Assembly (NCBI RefSeq): GCF_001435975.1
Contig: NZ_AYYR01000054.1
Span: forward strand, 27,585-91,584
Length of the DNA stretch: 64,000 bases
Direction of reading: 5' to 3'
From: Secundilactobacillus collinoides DSM 20515 = JCM 1123
Lineage (GTDB): Bacteria > Bacillota > Bacilli > Lactobacillales > Lactobacillaceae
The position numbers were made by a program, and so were the translations under genes. Positions 16,686-25,649 of the stretch are shown here, piece by piece. Numbering within the stretch: the stretch's first letter is position 1; each line of letters opens with the position of its first letter. The notes under the pieces are model-generated. The model searched no databases. It worked only from the letters and a program-made list of their open reading frames with translations, and was not told where the DNA came from.

Positions 16686-18662
16686 TTATTGGTTTAACGT
16701 TGGGCGTACAGCAGCTGTATAAATAAGACTGCTGTACGGGTAGGATTTGTTTCCGATTTTTAATGGTGCCGGCGCCAACCGGTAACGCTGCATTTTGACG
16801 AGTGATACGAGTTGTGCCTTGTCTGTATTGTTTTGAAGCCGAATCTGGTACTGGCCAGCTGGTAAGGCTCGTTTGGTGTAGTAGTTGTCATTTCCGGAAA
16901 CAAGGGCGATCTTTTGATGCGTTTTTTGATTAACTAGCGATGCTTGAACTAGAGAATGGGGAATTTTTTGAACGGTAAAGTCATTGATGGCGTGGTTTGC
17001 CGTAATCGTTTGATGTACCTCAACGCCTGCTTTGATTGCGGTTGGCTTGGCGTCAAACTGCAGCGATAACTGGCTGCGCTGAGCGGCAACGATGACCCGC
17101 TTATGCGACGTCAGTGGGATCACTGACAGCACCATGACGACACTAGCTAAAATTGCCGCACCCCAGGTTAGCGTTTGCCGGCTATTGGGCCGTTTGACCC
17201 AAGCGGGATACTGTAAGACCGGTGTTGGCAGGGCCATGATCATCAGCAATAACGGGTAGATGGCTTGTCCATAACGGCTTTCGGTTTCCCACAGGAACGT
17301 GTGAAAAGCGAGGTATCCCAGTGCCGTCAAAATTGCGAGGTCCATGACTGGAACGGTCAGGCTTTGTTTCCGTTTCATCAGCGCAATGCATTTCATAAGA
17401 ATGTAGCTGTCAAACGTGACAAAATAGACGCGCATGAGCACTTCGCTTAGGAAATGAATCCGGTGCTGATGGTTGAGGTACCAGCTCGGTGCCTGCCGGA
17501 AACCACCTGTATAAGCCTGTTGAATGCCACCGACATTCAGCAAAATGGCGGCCTTTTGCAGCCAGCGTTTAACGACCCCGACCGGCCCCAGCTGTTTTAA
17601 ACGAGCGGGCAGGGCTTTTTTGAGAAAGGCTTGCCGCGCCGCTTTGTTTGGCAGTCTGGCTTCTGTTTGCACATCGTTAAACATGTATTTACCGGTACCT
17701 TGCGGGTTGTAGCTCATCCAGATCCAGTGGGTCGTTGGCACTTCATACTTGGGATTATTGGTGAAACGGGCGGCGTTAAGCACACCGGCTTGGGCGGGGA
17801 CGGAAGCAGCAAACCCCAGTAAAACAATGACCAGCGGGAGCCCATATTTGACCAGTCGTTGGCGGCTTTTAATGAGCAGGGCGATGATGATCAATACGGT
17901 GGCGATGGCCAGGACAATCAGGTTTGGCTTGATCAGCTGGCCTAGAACAATCGTGAGAAATAGTGTGGGTCCGGCCAGCCATTTTTCCCAGCGCTGATAC
18001 TGTTGCCAGCGCGCGATAATGTTGAAACTGACCGCGAGGCAGAAAAGAATCGGCAGATCCGAATACAGCACCTGCAAGTAGTAGGTGTACGCAAAAGGAC
18101 TGCAGAGAAAGAACAGCAGCGTGCCAAGCACTAAGTCGTTTCGCTTACTGAACCGGTGGATGGTACGCAGGCAAATGGCGATGAACCCATCCAGAAACCC
18201 AATCGACATCAGATGGATCGCCGTGTTAGTGGTCAAGTGAAACACGTTGGTGACCTTCAGCCACTCCGCCAGCATGTAGGTGATTGGAACATTGTTTGGA
18301 AAGCGCCAGAAGTACACGGTGCGGCCCCAATCGTAATGGCCGCGGCTCAGCAGTTCCGCTTGGTAAATGACCCGAAACGGATCGTGATAAATTGTGGCTG
18401 GAAAAAAGTGCAGTTCTAGCAGTTGAAACAAGAAAATCAGTGCCAGTCCGGCGCCGGTTATAAGTGTGATCTGACGATACGTTAAGCGTTTCGTCAGTAA
18501 CTTAAAAGGGCGCCAAAAGGCCCAGACCAGTACGCAACCGATCAAGACCAAACAGCTGACCCAGAAATTCTTTGGATAGATAATGTTCGACAAAATGCCA
18601 ATCAGAACGCCGCCGCTCAATAATAGCGGCAGGATGTTCATCACTGGTTTTCCTTTAATCAT
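16686..18662 (-). CDS. Large membrane glycosyltransferase (GT-C/PMT-like)
   Basis: 658 aa with about eleven to thirteen membrane segments in the first 500 residues and a C-terminal extracellular domain of about 150 residues that looks beta-rich. The acidic motif expected in the first outer loop of GT-C enzymes is plausible near YHDPFRVIYQAELL (about residue 92). Such enzymes transfer a sugar from a polyprenyl-phosphate donor to an acceptor outside the cell. The ATG overlaps the stop of the gtrB-like gene (ATGA). It plays the part YfhO plays with CsbB and GtcA in Bacillus (inference). Confidence 0.8.
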   Translation of the reverse strand: MIKGKPVMNILPLLLSGGVLIGILSNIIYPKNFWVSCLVLIGCVLVWAFWRPFKLLTKRLTYRQITLITGAGLALIFLFQLLELHFFPATIYHDPFRVIYQAELLSRGHYDWGRTVYFWRFPNNVPITYMLAEWLKVTNVFHLTTNTAIHLMSIGFLDGFIAICLRTIHRFSKRNDLVLGTLLFFLCSPFAYTYYLQVLYSDLPILFCLAVSFNIIARWQQYQRWEKWLAGPTLFLTIVLGQLIKPNLIVLAIATVLIIIALLIKSRQRLVKYGLPLVIVLLGFAASVPAQAGVLNAARFTNNPKYEVPTTHWIWMSYNPQGTGKYMFNDVQTEARLPNKAARQAFLKKALPARLKQLGPVGVVKRWLQKAAILLNVGGIQQAYTGGFRQAPSWYLNHQHRIHFLSEVLMRVYFVTFDSYILMKCIALMKRKQSLTVPVMDLAILTALGYLAFHTFLWETESRYGQAIYPLLLMIMALPTPVLQYPAWVKRPNSRQTLTWGAAILASVVMVLSVIPLTSHKRVIVAAQRSQLSLQFDAKPTAIKAGVEVHQTITANHAINDFTVQKIPHSLVQASLVNQKTHQKIALVSGNDNYYTKRALPAGQYQIRLQNNTDKAQLVSLVKMQRYRLAPAPLKIGNKSYPYSSLIYTAAVRPTLNQ

Positions 18663-19609
18663 GAGTTGCCCCCAACTGTTGTTTCAATTGTGAAACGCGG
18701 GCGTTGTTTAACTTCGGTCATCACCTTACCAATGTATTCGCCGATGATCCCCAGACTTGCCATTTGCAAGCCCCCCAAGATCCATATAGAAATCATCAGT
18801 GACGACCAGCCGTGAACGGCCAGCCCTAGGAATTTGGAAAGTAATGAATAAACCAACGCTGCGACACCGAGTAGGACGGTGATTACTCCAAGAAACAATA
18901 TAGCACGAACTGGTGCAATTGACAGTGATGTAAGCCCTTCCCAGGCGAAAGCTATCATTTTCTTAAGGGGATACTTCGATTTGCCAGCCGTTCGCGGTCG
19001 GCGTTTGTAATACACGTTGGTTGACGGAAACCCCAGCATTGGGATAACACCGCGAATAAACAGGTTGCGCTCCTGATAAGTTAAGAGTGCTTTGACGGCA
19101 CGTCGGGACATCAGCCGAAAATCAGCGTGATTTTGGACCATGCGCACACCGAGAAAGGCCAGGGTGCGATAGAACAACAGGGCGGAATTGCGTTTGAACC
19201 AAGTATCGGTCTCACGATTGTTGCGCACGCCATACACAATGTCTTTGCCGGCGACGAATTGGTCGACCATTTCTGGAATTGCGTTAGGGTCGTCCTGCAG
19301 GTCAGCATCGATGGTCACCACCGCAGCGGCCGTTTTAATAGCTTCTTGCATGCCGGCCATCAGCGCGTTTTGGTGGCCAAAATTACGACTGAATTTAATG
19401 CCGGCGATTCGCGAATTGAACTGATGCATCTCCTGGATGATTTCCCAGGTGCGATCAGTCGAGCCGTCGTCCACTACCAAAATATTGGATTTAAAATCAA
19501 ACAACTGGCTTTGAATCAGCTGATCTTCGATTTTGATGAGCGTACGCAGACTGTCCTGGAGAATTTCCTCTTCGTTATAGGCTGGTATCACAATTGTTAG
19601 TTTTTCCAT
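18659..19609 (-). CDS. Polyprenyl-phosphate glycosyltransferase (GtrB/CsbB-like, GT2)
   Basis: 316 aa. The GT2 catalytic domain has VVIPAYNEE-type start (IVIPAYNEEEILQDS), VVDDGSTDRT at about residues 46-55, and DADLQDDP at about 101-108. Two membrane helices (about 235-300) anchor it. The enzyme makes undecaprenyl-phosphate-sugar from a nucleotide sugar on the inner face. It directly abuts the PAP2 gene and overlaps the GT-C gene, so the operon is translationally coupled. The sugar (Glc, GlcNAc or other) cannot be told. Confidence 0.92.
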   Translation of the reverse strand: MEKLTIVIPAYNEEEILQDSLRTLIKIEDQLIQSQLFDFKSNILVVDDGSTDRTWEIIQEMHQFNSRIAGIKFSRNFGHQNALMAGMQEAIKTAAAVVTIDADLQDDPNAIPEMVDQFVAGKDIVYGVRNNRETDTWFKRNSALLFYRTLAFLGVRMVQNHADFRLMSRRAVKALLTYQERNLFIRGVIPMLGFPSTNVYYKRRPRTAGKSKYPLKKMIAFAWEGLTSLSIAPVRAILFLGVITVLLGVAALVYSLLSKFLGLAVHGWSSLMISIWILGGLQMASLGIIGEYIGKVMTEVKQRPRFTIETTVGGNS

Positions 19610-20269
19610 TTAATGGACTTCCTCCTCTAACTGCGGTTGATGCAGTCGCGGCGCTACAAGGTACAGGTAGCTCACGCGCATTATTTCCCACCAAACGAGG
19701 GCTAGCAGAATCGCACCAATGCCGTCACTTGGATAATGGTCGCGTAGGTAGACTCGGGCAAAGGCGATGACTGCCAGCCAAATCACTGATAGCAGAGAAA
19801 TCGCAAGTTGGGCTTCCTGATCCTTGAAATAGGGGACCAGCACGAAAATAACGATGAGCACAAGCGTTGCGGTGCTGATGGTGTGGCCACTGGGGAAACT
19901 AAAGCCGGTATCCGGAACCAGCTGACCAGTTGGTCGTGGGCGCCTGACAAGTTCCTTAGCAACAAATGCGATGCCGTTAGCGCCAACTTCGGCGCAGATG
20001 ATCCAGATGGCGTTGAAACGGTCGTGAATCATCCAGCAGCACCCTGCTAGCGCGGCAGCAATTGCCAGATTCACGGCAGGACTGCCAAGCAGCGAGACTT
20101 CCTTTAATGTAAATGTGCGGTTGGCACTGTCAAAGTGTGCCAGCAGGGTTTGAAAATGCGTATCAAATAATTGTAACCAAGCGGCATCGGTCAACACACC
20201 ACCCATGAGGATAAGAAAAATCACGAGTGCGGTACTGCCGACTACCAACCACGTCGTCTGTTTATGCAT
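19610..20269 (-). CDS. PAP2 family phosphatase
   Basis: 219 aa, about six membrane segments. All PAP2 motifs are visible: KELVRRPRP (about 105-113), SFPSGHT (about 123-129) and RVYLRDHYPSDGIGA (about 171-185). These membrane enzymes remove phosphate from lipid pyrophosphates such as undecaprenyl pyrophosphate, or from phosphatidyl lipids. It overlaps dedA by 8 nt and abuts the GtrB gene, which suggests it supplies undecaprenyl phosphate to the glycosylation unit. Confidence 0.92.
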   Translation of the reverse strand: MHKQTTWLVVGSTALVIFLILMGGVLTDAAWLQLFDTHFQTLLAHFDSANRTFTLKEVSLLGSPAVNLAIAAALAGCCWMIHDRFNAIWIICAEVGANGIAFVAKELVRRPRPTGQLVPDTGFSFPSGHTISTATLVLIVIFVLVPYFKDQEAQLAISLLSVIWLAVIAFARVYLRDHYPSDGIGAILLALVWWEIMRVSYLYLVAPRLHQPQLEEEVH

Positions 20270-20915
20270 TTAAATCAGTTCCTTTACGATTTTTAACGAG
20301 CGTCATGATGACTGCTGGTAAGATCGATACCACAACGATAGCAATCATAATCAGCTCAAAGTGTGCCTGTACGACTGGAATGTTACCAAAGAAGTAACCC
20401 GAAAGGATCGCGATTGAGACCCAAGCGACGCCACCCATGACGTTGTACAGAATGAATTTGTGATAGGGCATTTTGCTAATACCGGCAGTAAATGGAATCA
20501 GCGTGCGGATGATTGGCATGAACCGGCCAAGGAAAATGGCACTGTTGCCATGCTTTTCGAAAAAATGTTGTGCGGCAGCCAAATGCTGCGGCTTGATCCA
20601 ACGTTGCCATTTTGGAGATGATAGCCGGTGACCGAACCGCTGTCCGATTTTAAAATTCAGACTGTCACCCACGATGGCTGCGATTGAGAGCAGCCCGATG
20701 AGCACCAAATGGTTTAACGGATGGGTTGCCATGGCTGCTAGCGACCCGCTTAAAAAGAGGAGCGAGTCGCCCGGCAAGAAAGGGAAAACAACCAGACCTG
20801 TTTCAATAAAAATGACGGCAAACAGGCCGAGGTAGACCCAGGCGCCGTACTGGCTAATGAGCATCGGCAACAGGTGATGCATATTCAAGATAGATGCGAG
20901 TAACGCAGTGATCAT
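20262..20915 (-). CDS. DedA family membrane protein
   Basis: 217 aa, SNARE-associated/VTT domain. The motif FLPGDSLLFLSG (about 47-58) and FLGRFMPIIRTLIPFTAGI (about 129-147), with the conserved Arg residues, are typical. Some DedA proteins have been shown to return undecaprenyl phosphate to the cytoplasmic face. As first gene of an operon with a lipid phosphatase and GtrB/GtrA, that role fits well here. AAGGGG lies 8 nt before the ATG. Confidence 0.92.
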   Translation of the reverse strand: MITALLASILNMHHLLPMLISQYGAWVYLGLFAVIFIETGLVVFPFLPGDSLLFLSGSLAAMATHPLNHLVLIGLLSIAAIVGDSLNFKIGQRFGHRLSSPKWQRWIKPQHLAAAQHFFEKHGNSAIFLGRFMPIIRTLIPFTAGISKMPYHKFILYNVMGGVAWVSIAILSGYFFGNIPVVQAHFELIMIAIVVVSILPAVIMTLVKNRKGTDLNA

Positions 20916-21422
20916 AGTAATTGCCCCTTTTCAGTAATCTCGTTTGAAAGTTTTTATTTGTATTCTTGATGACACTGATAATCATAAGGGGCGGTACCTG
21001 TTGAAAAAAGTGGGGCAAAATAAATGGTAAATGAGATTTTTTCAGAATGGGTGGATCTGACTGGATCAGCACTGATATGACGGGGATCTTCACAGACCTC
21101 GGACTCGTAAAAATCACAAAAAGGCCACCGAGAATTTTTGAAAATTCTCGGTGGCCTTTTATTGTGTGCGTCTTTTTTTGAAATCAAAATGGGCAATGGC
21201 TGGACGCTTCGCATGCGGGTAACCCAGCCGTTATTAGTCATGCTGGGGCGCGTGCCCATTGTATACATATTGTGAAGTGGTGCTGGTCGGCTGTGCAGGC
21301 TCTGGCGCGACCCGCTTCGGACTGCCGTGAGAACCAGCGCGATAAATTTAGTCTAAGTTAAGCCGCCAAATATGGAAAGACCAACCTGCGATTTGCCAAG
21401 AACCTGATTTGCGATAAGTGGG
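20916..21422. other. Intergenic region between the gtr operon and an MFS gene
   Basis: About 500 bp. It holds the terminator at 21120-21165 and probably the dedA promoter. The remaining sequence (21170-21420) shows no gene, repeat or RNA that I can recognise. Confidence 0.5.
21120..21165 (-). terminator. Strong terminator downstream of the MFS gene
   Basis: Fifteen-bp perfect stem (AAGGCCACCGAGAAT and complement) with an A/T loop. The minus strand carries the longer T-run (TTTTT), so it mainly ends the MFS transcript, about 260 nt after its stop. Confidence 0.85.
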
Positions 21423-22781
21423 TCAGTTGATCTGTTTTGCAGTGGTTTCAGGACCCCAGATGAACGTAATGATGGCGGCAACGACTGCCAGACCGGCGAT
21501 GAAGTAGAGTACCATGCTGACGGATGAGACACTCAGGAAGAAAACAACCAGGTACGGCATCCCAAAGTTTGCTAATTTTGCCAATCCGTTTGCCACACCT
21601 GAACCACGGAACCGGTACTTTGTTGAGAAGAGTTCAGTGACGTAAACACCAATGATGGTGGCGTTAAGGACATAGAAGCAGCAGGTCAGCAAGAAACCGA
21701 CGATGACGATGCCAACGGGTGAATTGAGGTGCGCGTAAGTGATCCCAAAAATGGCAACCAGTGAAAAGGCAATGATGATGTTAAGTTTCCGGCCGATTTT
21801 TTCAACCAACCGTGACCCGATAAAGGCACCGACTGGCGCACCGATCATCATCAGCGTTGAGTAGACCAGTGAACTTGAAATGTTGATGCCTTGTTTAACC
21901 AACAGGGTTGGTGCCCATGAGGTGAACGTGTACTGGCACACCATGGCTGCAATGGCGAGGGCGATGGCAACGAATGTGTTGCGGCCGAGATGTTTATTGA
22001 CGTCAGCACTTTCCTGAGTGCTCGTCTGTTCGACAACTTCGGCTGGTTGTTTGTGCTCGGCGTCCATTTCTGCATTCAGCATGTCCAACGTTTCAGAAGC
22101 AGCGTCGTAGTGCCGGTGCTCGATGTTCCAGCGTGGTGATTCGGGCAAATTGTGACGGAAGTAGCTGAAAATAATAGCGGCGATGCCACTAATGAAAAAC
22201 ATACCACGCCAAGTGAAGTGGGGGATGATGACCAGGCACAATACCATGGCGACTGGCGCCCCAATATTGGCGATGAACGAGGCTGTGGTGCACCATTTTC
22301 CACGGGTTTTAACGGGTGCGAATTCATTAATAATGGAGAAGCTGGTAACCAGTTCGGCACCCAAACCAATTTCGCTGATAAACCGGCTGATAATCAAGAT
22401 GGTCATGTTTGGCGCAAAGGCCCCGATAAAGGTAAAGACTCCAAACAGTAAAAGGTTCCACTGGAAGGCCTTCATTCGGCCCTTGGTATCGCCGATGACG
22501 CCGGCGGCCACTGACCCAATAAACAGGCCTAAAAACCCAAGTGACAAAAAGACTGAGGTTTGGGCAGTGGTCGCAAACCGTGTTGCTGTAAACGAACTCA
22601 TCGTCCCACTGGCAAGATAAATATCCATGGCGTCCAAGAAGAGCCCAGCTGCTGTTAAAAAGAAGATGCGGCGGAACGTCTTTGTAGTTTGGATAGCGTT
22701 CATTCTATGTAATAATTCACCGGCCACCTTTGGCTGGTAAGCGTCGGTAGAGCTTGGTGCTGACATTGCGCGATCTGACAT
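21423..22781 (-). CDS. MFS transporter (metabolite/H+ symporter type), T-box controlled
   Basis: 452 aa, twelve membrane segments. MFS loop signature GDTKGRMKAFQWN (about 118-130), a second copy GSRLVEKIGRKLN (about 320-332), and FISEIGLGAEL in segment four match the sugar/aromatic-acid porter branch (NiaP/AAHS-like). It starts at the ATG 7 nt after AAGGAGGA. A full T-box leader precedes it, so expression rises when a specific tRNA is uncharged. It therefore probably imports an amino acid or related precursor; the specifier favours lysine (tentative). Confidence 0.88.
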   Translation of the reverse strand: MSDRAMSAPSSTDAYQPKVAGELLHRMNAIQTTKTFRRIFFLTAAGLFLDAMDIYLASGTMSSFTATRFATTAQTSVFLSLGFLGLFIGSVAAGVIGDTKGRMKAFQWNLLLFGVFTFIGAFAPNMTILIISRFISEIGLGAELVTSFSIINEFAPVKTRGKWCTTASFIANIGAPVAMVLCLVIIPHFTWRGMFFISGIAAIIFSYFRHNLPESPRWNIEHRHYDAASETLDMLNAEMDAEHKQPAEVVEQTSTQESADVNKHLGRNTFVAIALAIAAMVCQYTFTSWAPTLLVKQGINISSSLVYSTLMMIGAPVGAFIGSRLVEKIGRKLNIIIAFSLVAIFGITYAHLNSPVGIVIVGFLLTCCFYVLNATIIGVYVTELFSTKYRFRGSGVANGLAKLANFGMPYLVVFFLSVSSVSMVLYFIAGLAVVAAIITFIWGPETTAKQIN

Positions 22782-22799
22782 ATGTATTATTCCTCCTTA

Positions 22800-23093
22800 A
22801 TGTAAATGTGTGATGAAAAAAGAAAAGCGCCCCTGAACGATTAAATCGTTCAAGGACGCTTCCGCGTGGTGACCACCTTAGTTCGCAGCCCGTTCACACG
22901 AGTTGCCTCATCGAGTACGTACTCATACTCCGACCTGATAGTGGCGGTCCAACCACTAGCTCTCGAAAAAGCTAATTTTGTCACTCATCTTTGACAACAA
23001 GGTCATGACGCCTTTTCACCACCGGCGCTCGCTTAGCATGACGCTCATCGTTACTCCATGAATCACATTTCATCACGAACTATTAACTTAACT
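22800..23093 (-). promoter_or_regulatory. T-box riboswitch leader of the MFS gene (lysine specifier suspected)
   Basis: The conserved T-box AAGGTGGTCACCACGCGG lies at 22879-22862, followed by a terminator stem (22860-22826, 15 pairs with one or two defects) and a T-run. Upstream is a Stem I distal loop (GCCGGTGGTGAAAAGGC) and the AGTA bulge. My fold pairs AACGA with TTGTT and TTCAT with ATGAG, leaving AAA (22992-22990) or AAG as specifier, both Lys. An alternative register reads GAT (Asp). Confidence 0.88.
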
Positions 23094-23099
23094 GGGGTT

Positions 23100-23129
23100 A
23101 TTCTACTAGTTTTCAATTAGAAAAGTCAA
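23100..23129 (-). promoter_or_regulatory. Promoter of the T-box/MFS transcript
   Basis: Minus-strand TTGACT (23129-23124), 18-bp spacer, TAGAAT (23105-23100). The start near 23093 fits the 5' end of the T-box leader. Confidence 0.65.
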
Positions 23130-23325
23130 CCTTTTTCTAATTATATTCTCATTTCGTGTACAAATTATTCTGTGATATCGGTTTGGCTTTAATCGTGTTG
23201 GGCGATTTGGTATGGTGTTGAAATCGTCACTGAAACGTCACCGCTGTGAGCCGTTTCAGCACATTGTCACGGTGAAACAGCTTGAGGGTGCTGATGCTAA
23301 TTAATAGGATCTAACCTGTACTGAC

Positions 23326-23354
23326 TTTCGAGTAGCGTTCACATCAAGTATAAT
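23326..23354 (+). promoter_or_regulatory. Promoter of the Mga-like regulator gene
   Basis: Perfect -10 TATAAT at 23349-23354; TTTCGA at 23326-23331 is a weak -35 at 17 bp spacing. Confidence 0.5.
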
Positions 23355-23395
23355 AGTGGCAAAAGTGTCTCTGGATACAGGAAGGAAGTGTTGCC

Positions 23396-24781
23396 ATGCA
23401 GCCGTTTATGAGCCGCGACACCATAAATGTGAAACTGATTCGGTATTTGGATGATCAACTAGAGGCTGTCCCGCTTGGGCAGGTTGCGCAGGCTCTATCG
23501 ATTGATCGCAATACGGTGAAGACCCACATTGCTGAGCTGCAAACGTTGATTCAGCAACACTTTTCCACAACCGATATGACACTGACCTTTTCAGCACAGG
23601 CTGGCGTACAATTTCAGCGACGGGCGACCGTTAATCTCAATCAGATCATGCTATTACTAACGGATGAATCGTTAATGACGAAACTTGTGAAATCAACGTT
23701 TGACGGTGTTCTTCACAGTCTTGGCCAGTTCAATGATTTGAACTTTGTGAGTGACTCGACAGCGAAGCGCCATGTAAAGGACCTGCAGTCCCATCTGGCG
23801 TTGTTTGGGTTGCACTATTCCCCCGCCAGTCATGAACTGGTGGGAGATGAGGCGATGGTGCGGTTGTGCTATTATCGGGTTTATTGGGAGACTTATTCAC
23901 ACTTTGAGTGGCCTTTTCCACAGTATTCACAGACTGCAATTATTGACAAAATTCAAAATTGGCTGCATGCTCGTCGCATTCACTTAGGCAAAGCGGCTCA
24001 GCTTCAACTGGCCTATTGGTGGGTGATCATGACTCAGCGTCAACGCCAGGGGCATCAAATTGAGCTGCCGCAACCCGTTTTAGAGGCGCAGGTTCAGGAC
24101 CAGTCGATTGCCCAGTGGATGGCACCATTGGCTGCGACGGGTCAGGAAGCTGTTTTCCTGAGCTATTGCTGGGCGTTCTTCTGTATTCACCAACAGCCGG
24201 TCGTGCTTAAGGTGGGTCAGCAGGTTCAGGCGGCTTCCCGGCAGACACTGCAAAAATTGGAGAGCCTGTTTGGTAAAGGACTGAATCCTGTAGCCGCAGA
24301 AACGATGATGACGCAACTTAATTTGAACCACAGTTACAGTTTGATTTTTCAAACAGGTGGCCTGATTTTAGAACGTGACACGCTGGTGCAAACACTGAAA
24401 CAGCGGCGACCGTGGCTGGTGGCTGAATTAACCACACTGCTGAATGAACTGCAAACGACTGGTAATCCGGCGTTTCAAAACCAATCGTACCTGCTCGTTA
24501 CCCTGGTGCCGCTAGTGCTGCGCTATTTTGATACAAGCGTCTTAAATCCGACACTTAACATTTTTCTGGCACTGGATGCGACCTCGGCTTACCGGGTTTG
24601 GCTGGAAAAAGAAATCATGACCCAGCTTGCTGACCAATATGCGGTGCGGTTTGTTGCTCGGCGCGCGGATAGTGAGCTTGTGATTTCTAACTTAGATATG
24701 GCCGTCAGTCAACCGTTAATTTCAATCAATACACCGCCGAATCGCCGTGATTGGGCGACACTAAAGACATTTCGACTTTGA
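23396..24781 (+). CDS. Mga/PRD-type helix-turn-helix transcriptional regulator
   Basis: 461 aa. Two N-terminal winged-helix segments are visible: LGQVAQALSIDRNTVKTHIAEL (about 26-47) and a second, Mga-type, with SDSTAKRHVKDLQSHLALFGL (about 119-139). The large C-terminal part is helical and of unknown fold, as in Mga/AtxA-like regulators. There is no clear PRD histidine. It is followed by a terminator and then the two lyase-fold genes, so it is the best candidate regulator of that pair (inference). Confidence 0.8.
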   Translation: MQPFMSRDTINVKLIRYLDDQLEAVPLGQVAQALSIDRNTVKTHIAELQTLIQQHFSTTDMTLTFSAQAGVQFQRRATVNLNQIMLLLTDESLMTKLVKSTFDGVLHSLGQFNDLNFVSDSTAKRHVKDLQSHLALFGLHYSPASHELVGDEAMVRLCYYRVYWETYSHFEWPFPQYSQTAIIDKIQNWLHARRIHLGKAAQLQLAYWWVIMTQRQRQGHQIELPQPVLEAQVQDQSIAQWMAPLAATGQEAVFLSYCWAFFCIHQQPVVLKVGQQVQAASRQTLQKLESLFGKGLNPVAAETMMTQLNLNHSYSLIFQTGGLILERDTLVQTLKQRRPWLVAELTTLLNELQTTGNPAFQNQSYLLVTLVPLVLRYFDTSVLNPTLNIFLALDATSAYRVWLEKEIMTQLADQYAVRFVARRADSELVISNLDMAVSQPLISINTPPNRRDWATLKTFRL

Positions 24782-24828
24782 AGGGTCATTTTTTCATCAC
24801 GTCATGATGAAAGAGTGACCTTTTTTGT
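24781..24828 (+). terminator. Terminator after the Mga-like gene
   Basis: AAGGGTCA...TTCATCA pairs with TGATGAA...TGACCTTTTTT, with a U-tract at the 3' end. Confidence 0.8.
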
Positions 24829-24893
24829 GCGTGGATTACTCGTTAGAATTGCAGACAATCACTAATTTGTTTTTAATAAACGGAGGCATACAT

Positions 24894-25649
24894 ATGACAA
24901 TTTCAGCAGCAAGTTTTACTAGTAAGCAACAAGTCATCGTTCCCGGAGTTGCGGATGCACAGTCTGCACAGACGGTGCAAGAAGCCGGCTTTGAAGCCGC
25001 ATACCTCAACGGCTATGACGTTGTGCAGGCGCAAATAGCCCAAACAAACGAAGGGTTGACCTCACCATCAGAGGTCAGCGACGTATTGCGCCACGTGAAG
25101 GAAAACGTTGCTGGTCCGGTTATCGTGGACGCTCAATCTGGATTTGGGAATCAATTGACCACCTATTTCGTGGTTCAGGATCTGGAACGTTCTGGCGCGG
25201 CCGGCATCGTGATCAACGACCAGATTTTCCCAGCGCACACGGCAAATGACGAAGCGGAAAGCATTGAATTCAGTGATTTTGTGGCGAAGTTAAAGGCGGC
25301 CAAGGACGCTTTCGACGACCCAGACACACTGTTGTTTGCGGAACTCGATGGGGTTAAAGATTACGGTGCTGACGGTTTAGCAAAGCGCGTGGCTTATTTG
25401 AAACAACACCAGCTCGCCGATGTTATTGTGGTGGGCCACGTCAGCGAAGAAGCGTTTGCCGACGTTGATGCCCTGGCAGTGACCCAGTCCATTGGCGCTG
25501 TGATCAACGATGTGCGTGACAGCTATTTTGACGCGCAACAGGAGACCCATTTTACAACGGTCTTCCATACTGGGACCGTTTCAGCAGCTCGTAAGCAGGC
25601 GGAACAGCAAGCAGTTCAAGCATTTAACGCAGAAGTGGAGGCTAACTAA
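24894..25649 (+). CDS. Isocitrate lyase/PEP mutase-fold protein lacking catalytic residues
   Basis: 251 aa starting at the ATG after GGAGG (24882-24886); the frame is open further upstream but without a ribosome site. The TIM-barrel layout of the ICL/PEPM superfamily is recognisable (PGVADAQSAQTVQEAGFEAAYLNG, then VIVDAQSGFG, then GAAGIVINDQ). Key residues are altered: the metal motif D-A-D-T-G reads D-A-Q-S-G (Gln81), and the lyase K-x-C-G-H loop is missing. It may be a mutase/hydrolase variant or a non-enzymatic partner of the adjacent lyase, which overlaps it by one base (TAATG). Confidence 0.8.
   Translation: MTISAASFTSKQQVIVPGVADAQSAQTVQEAGFEAAYLNGYDVVQAQIAQTNEGLTSPSEVSDVLRHVKENVAGPVIVDAQSGFGNQLTTYFVVQDLERSGAAGIVINDQIFPAHTANDEAESIEFSDFVAKLKAAKDAFDDPDTLLFAELDGVKDYGADGLAKRVAYLKQHQLADVIVVGHVSEEAFADVDALAVTQSIGAVINDVRDSYFDAQQETHFTTVFHTGTVSAARKQAEQQAVQAFNAEVEAN

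Noticed and set aside
23255..23280. Possible parS near GTCACGGTGAAACAG
   Set aside because: The centre has an extra base and the left half does not match; not a ParB site.
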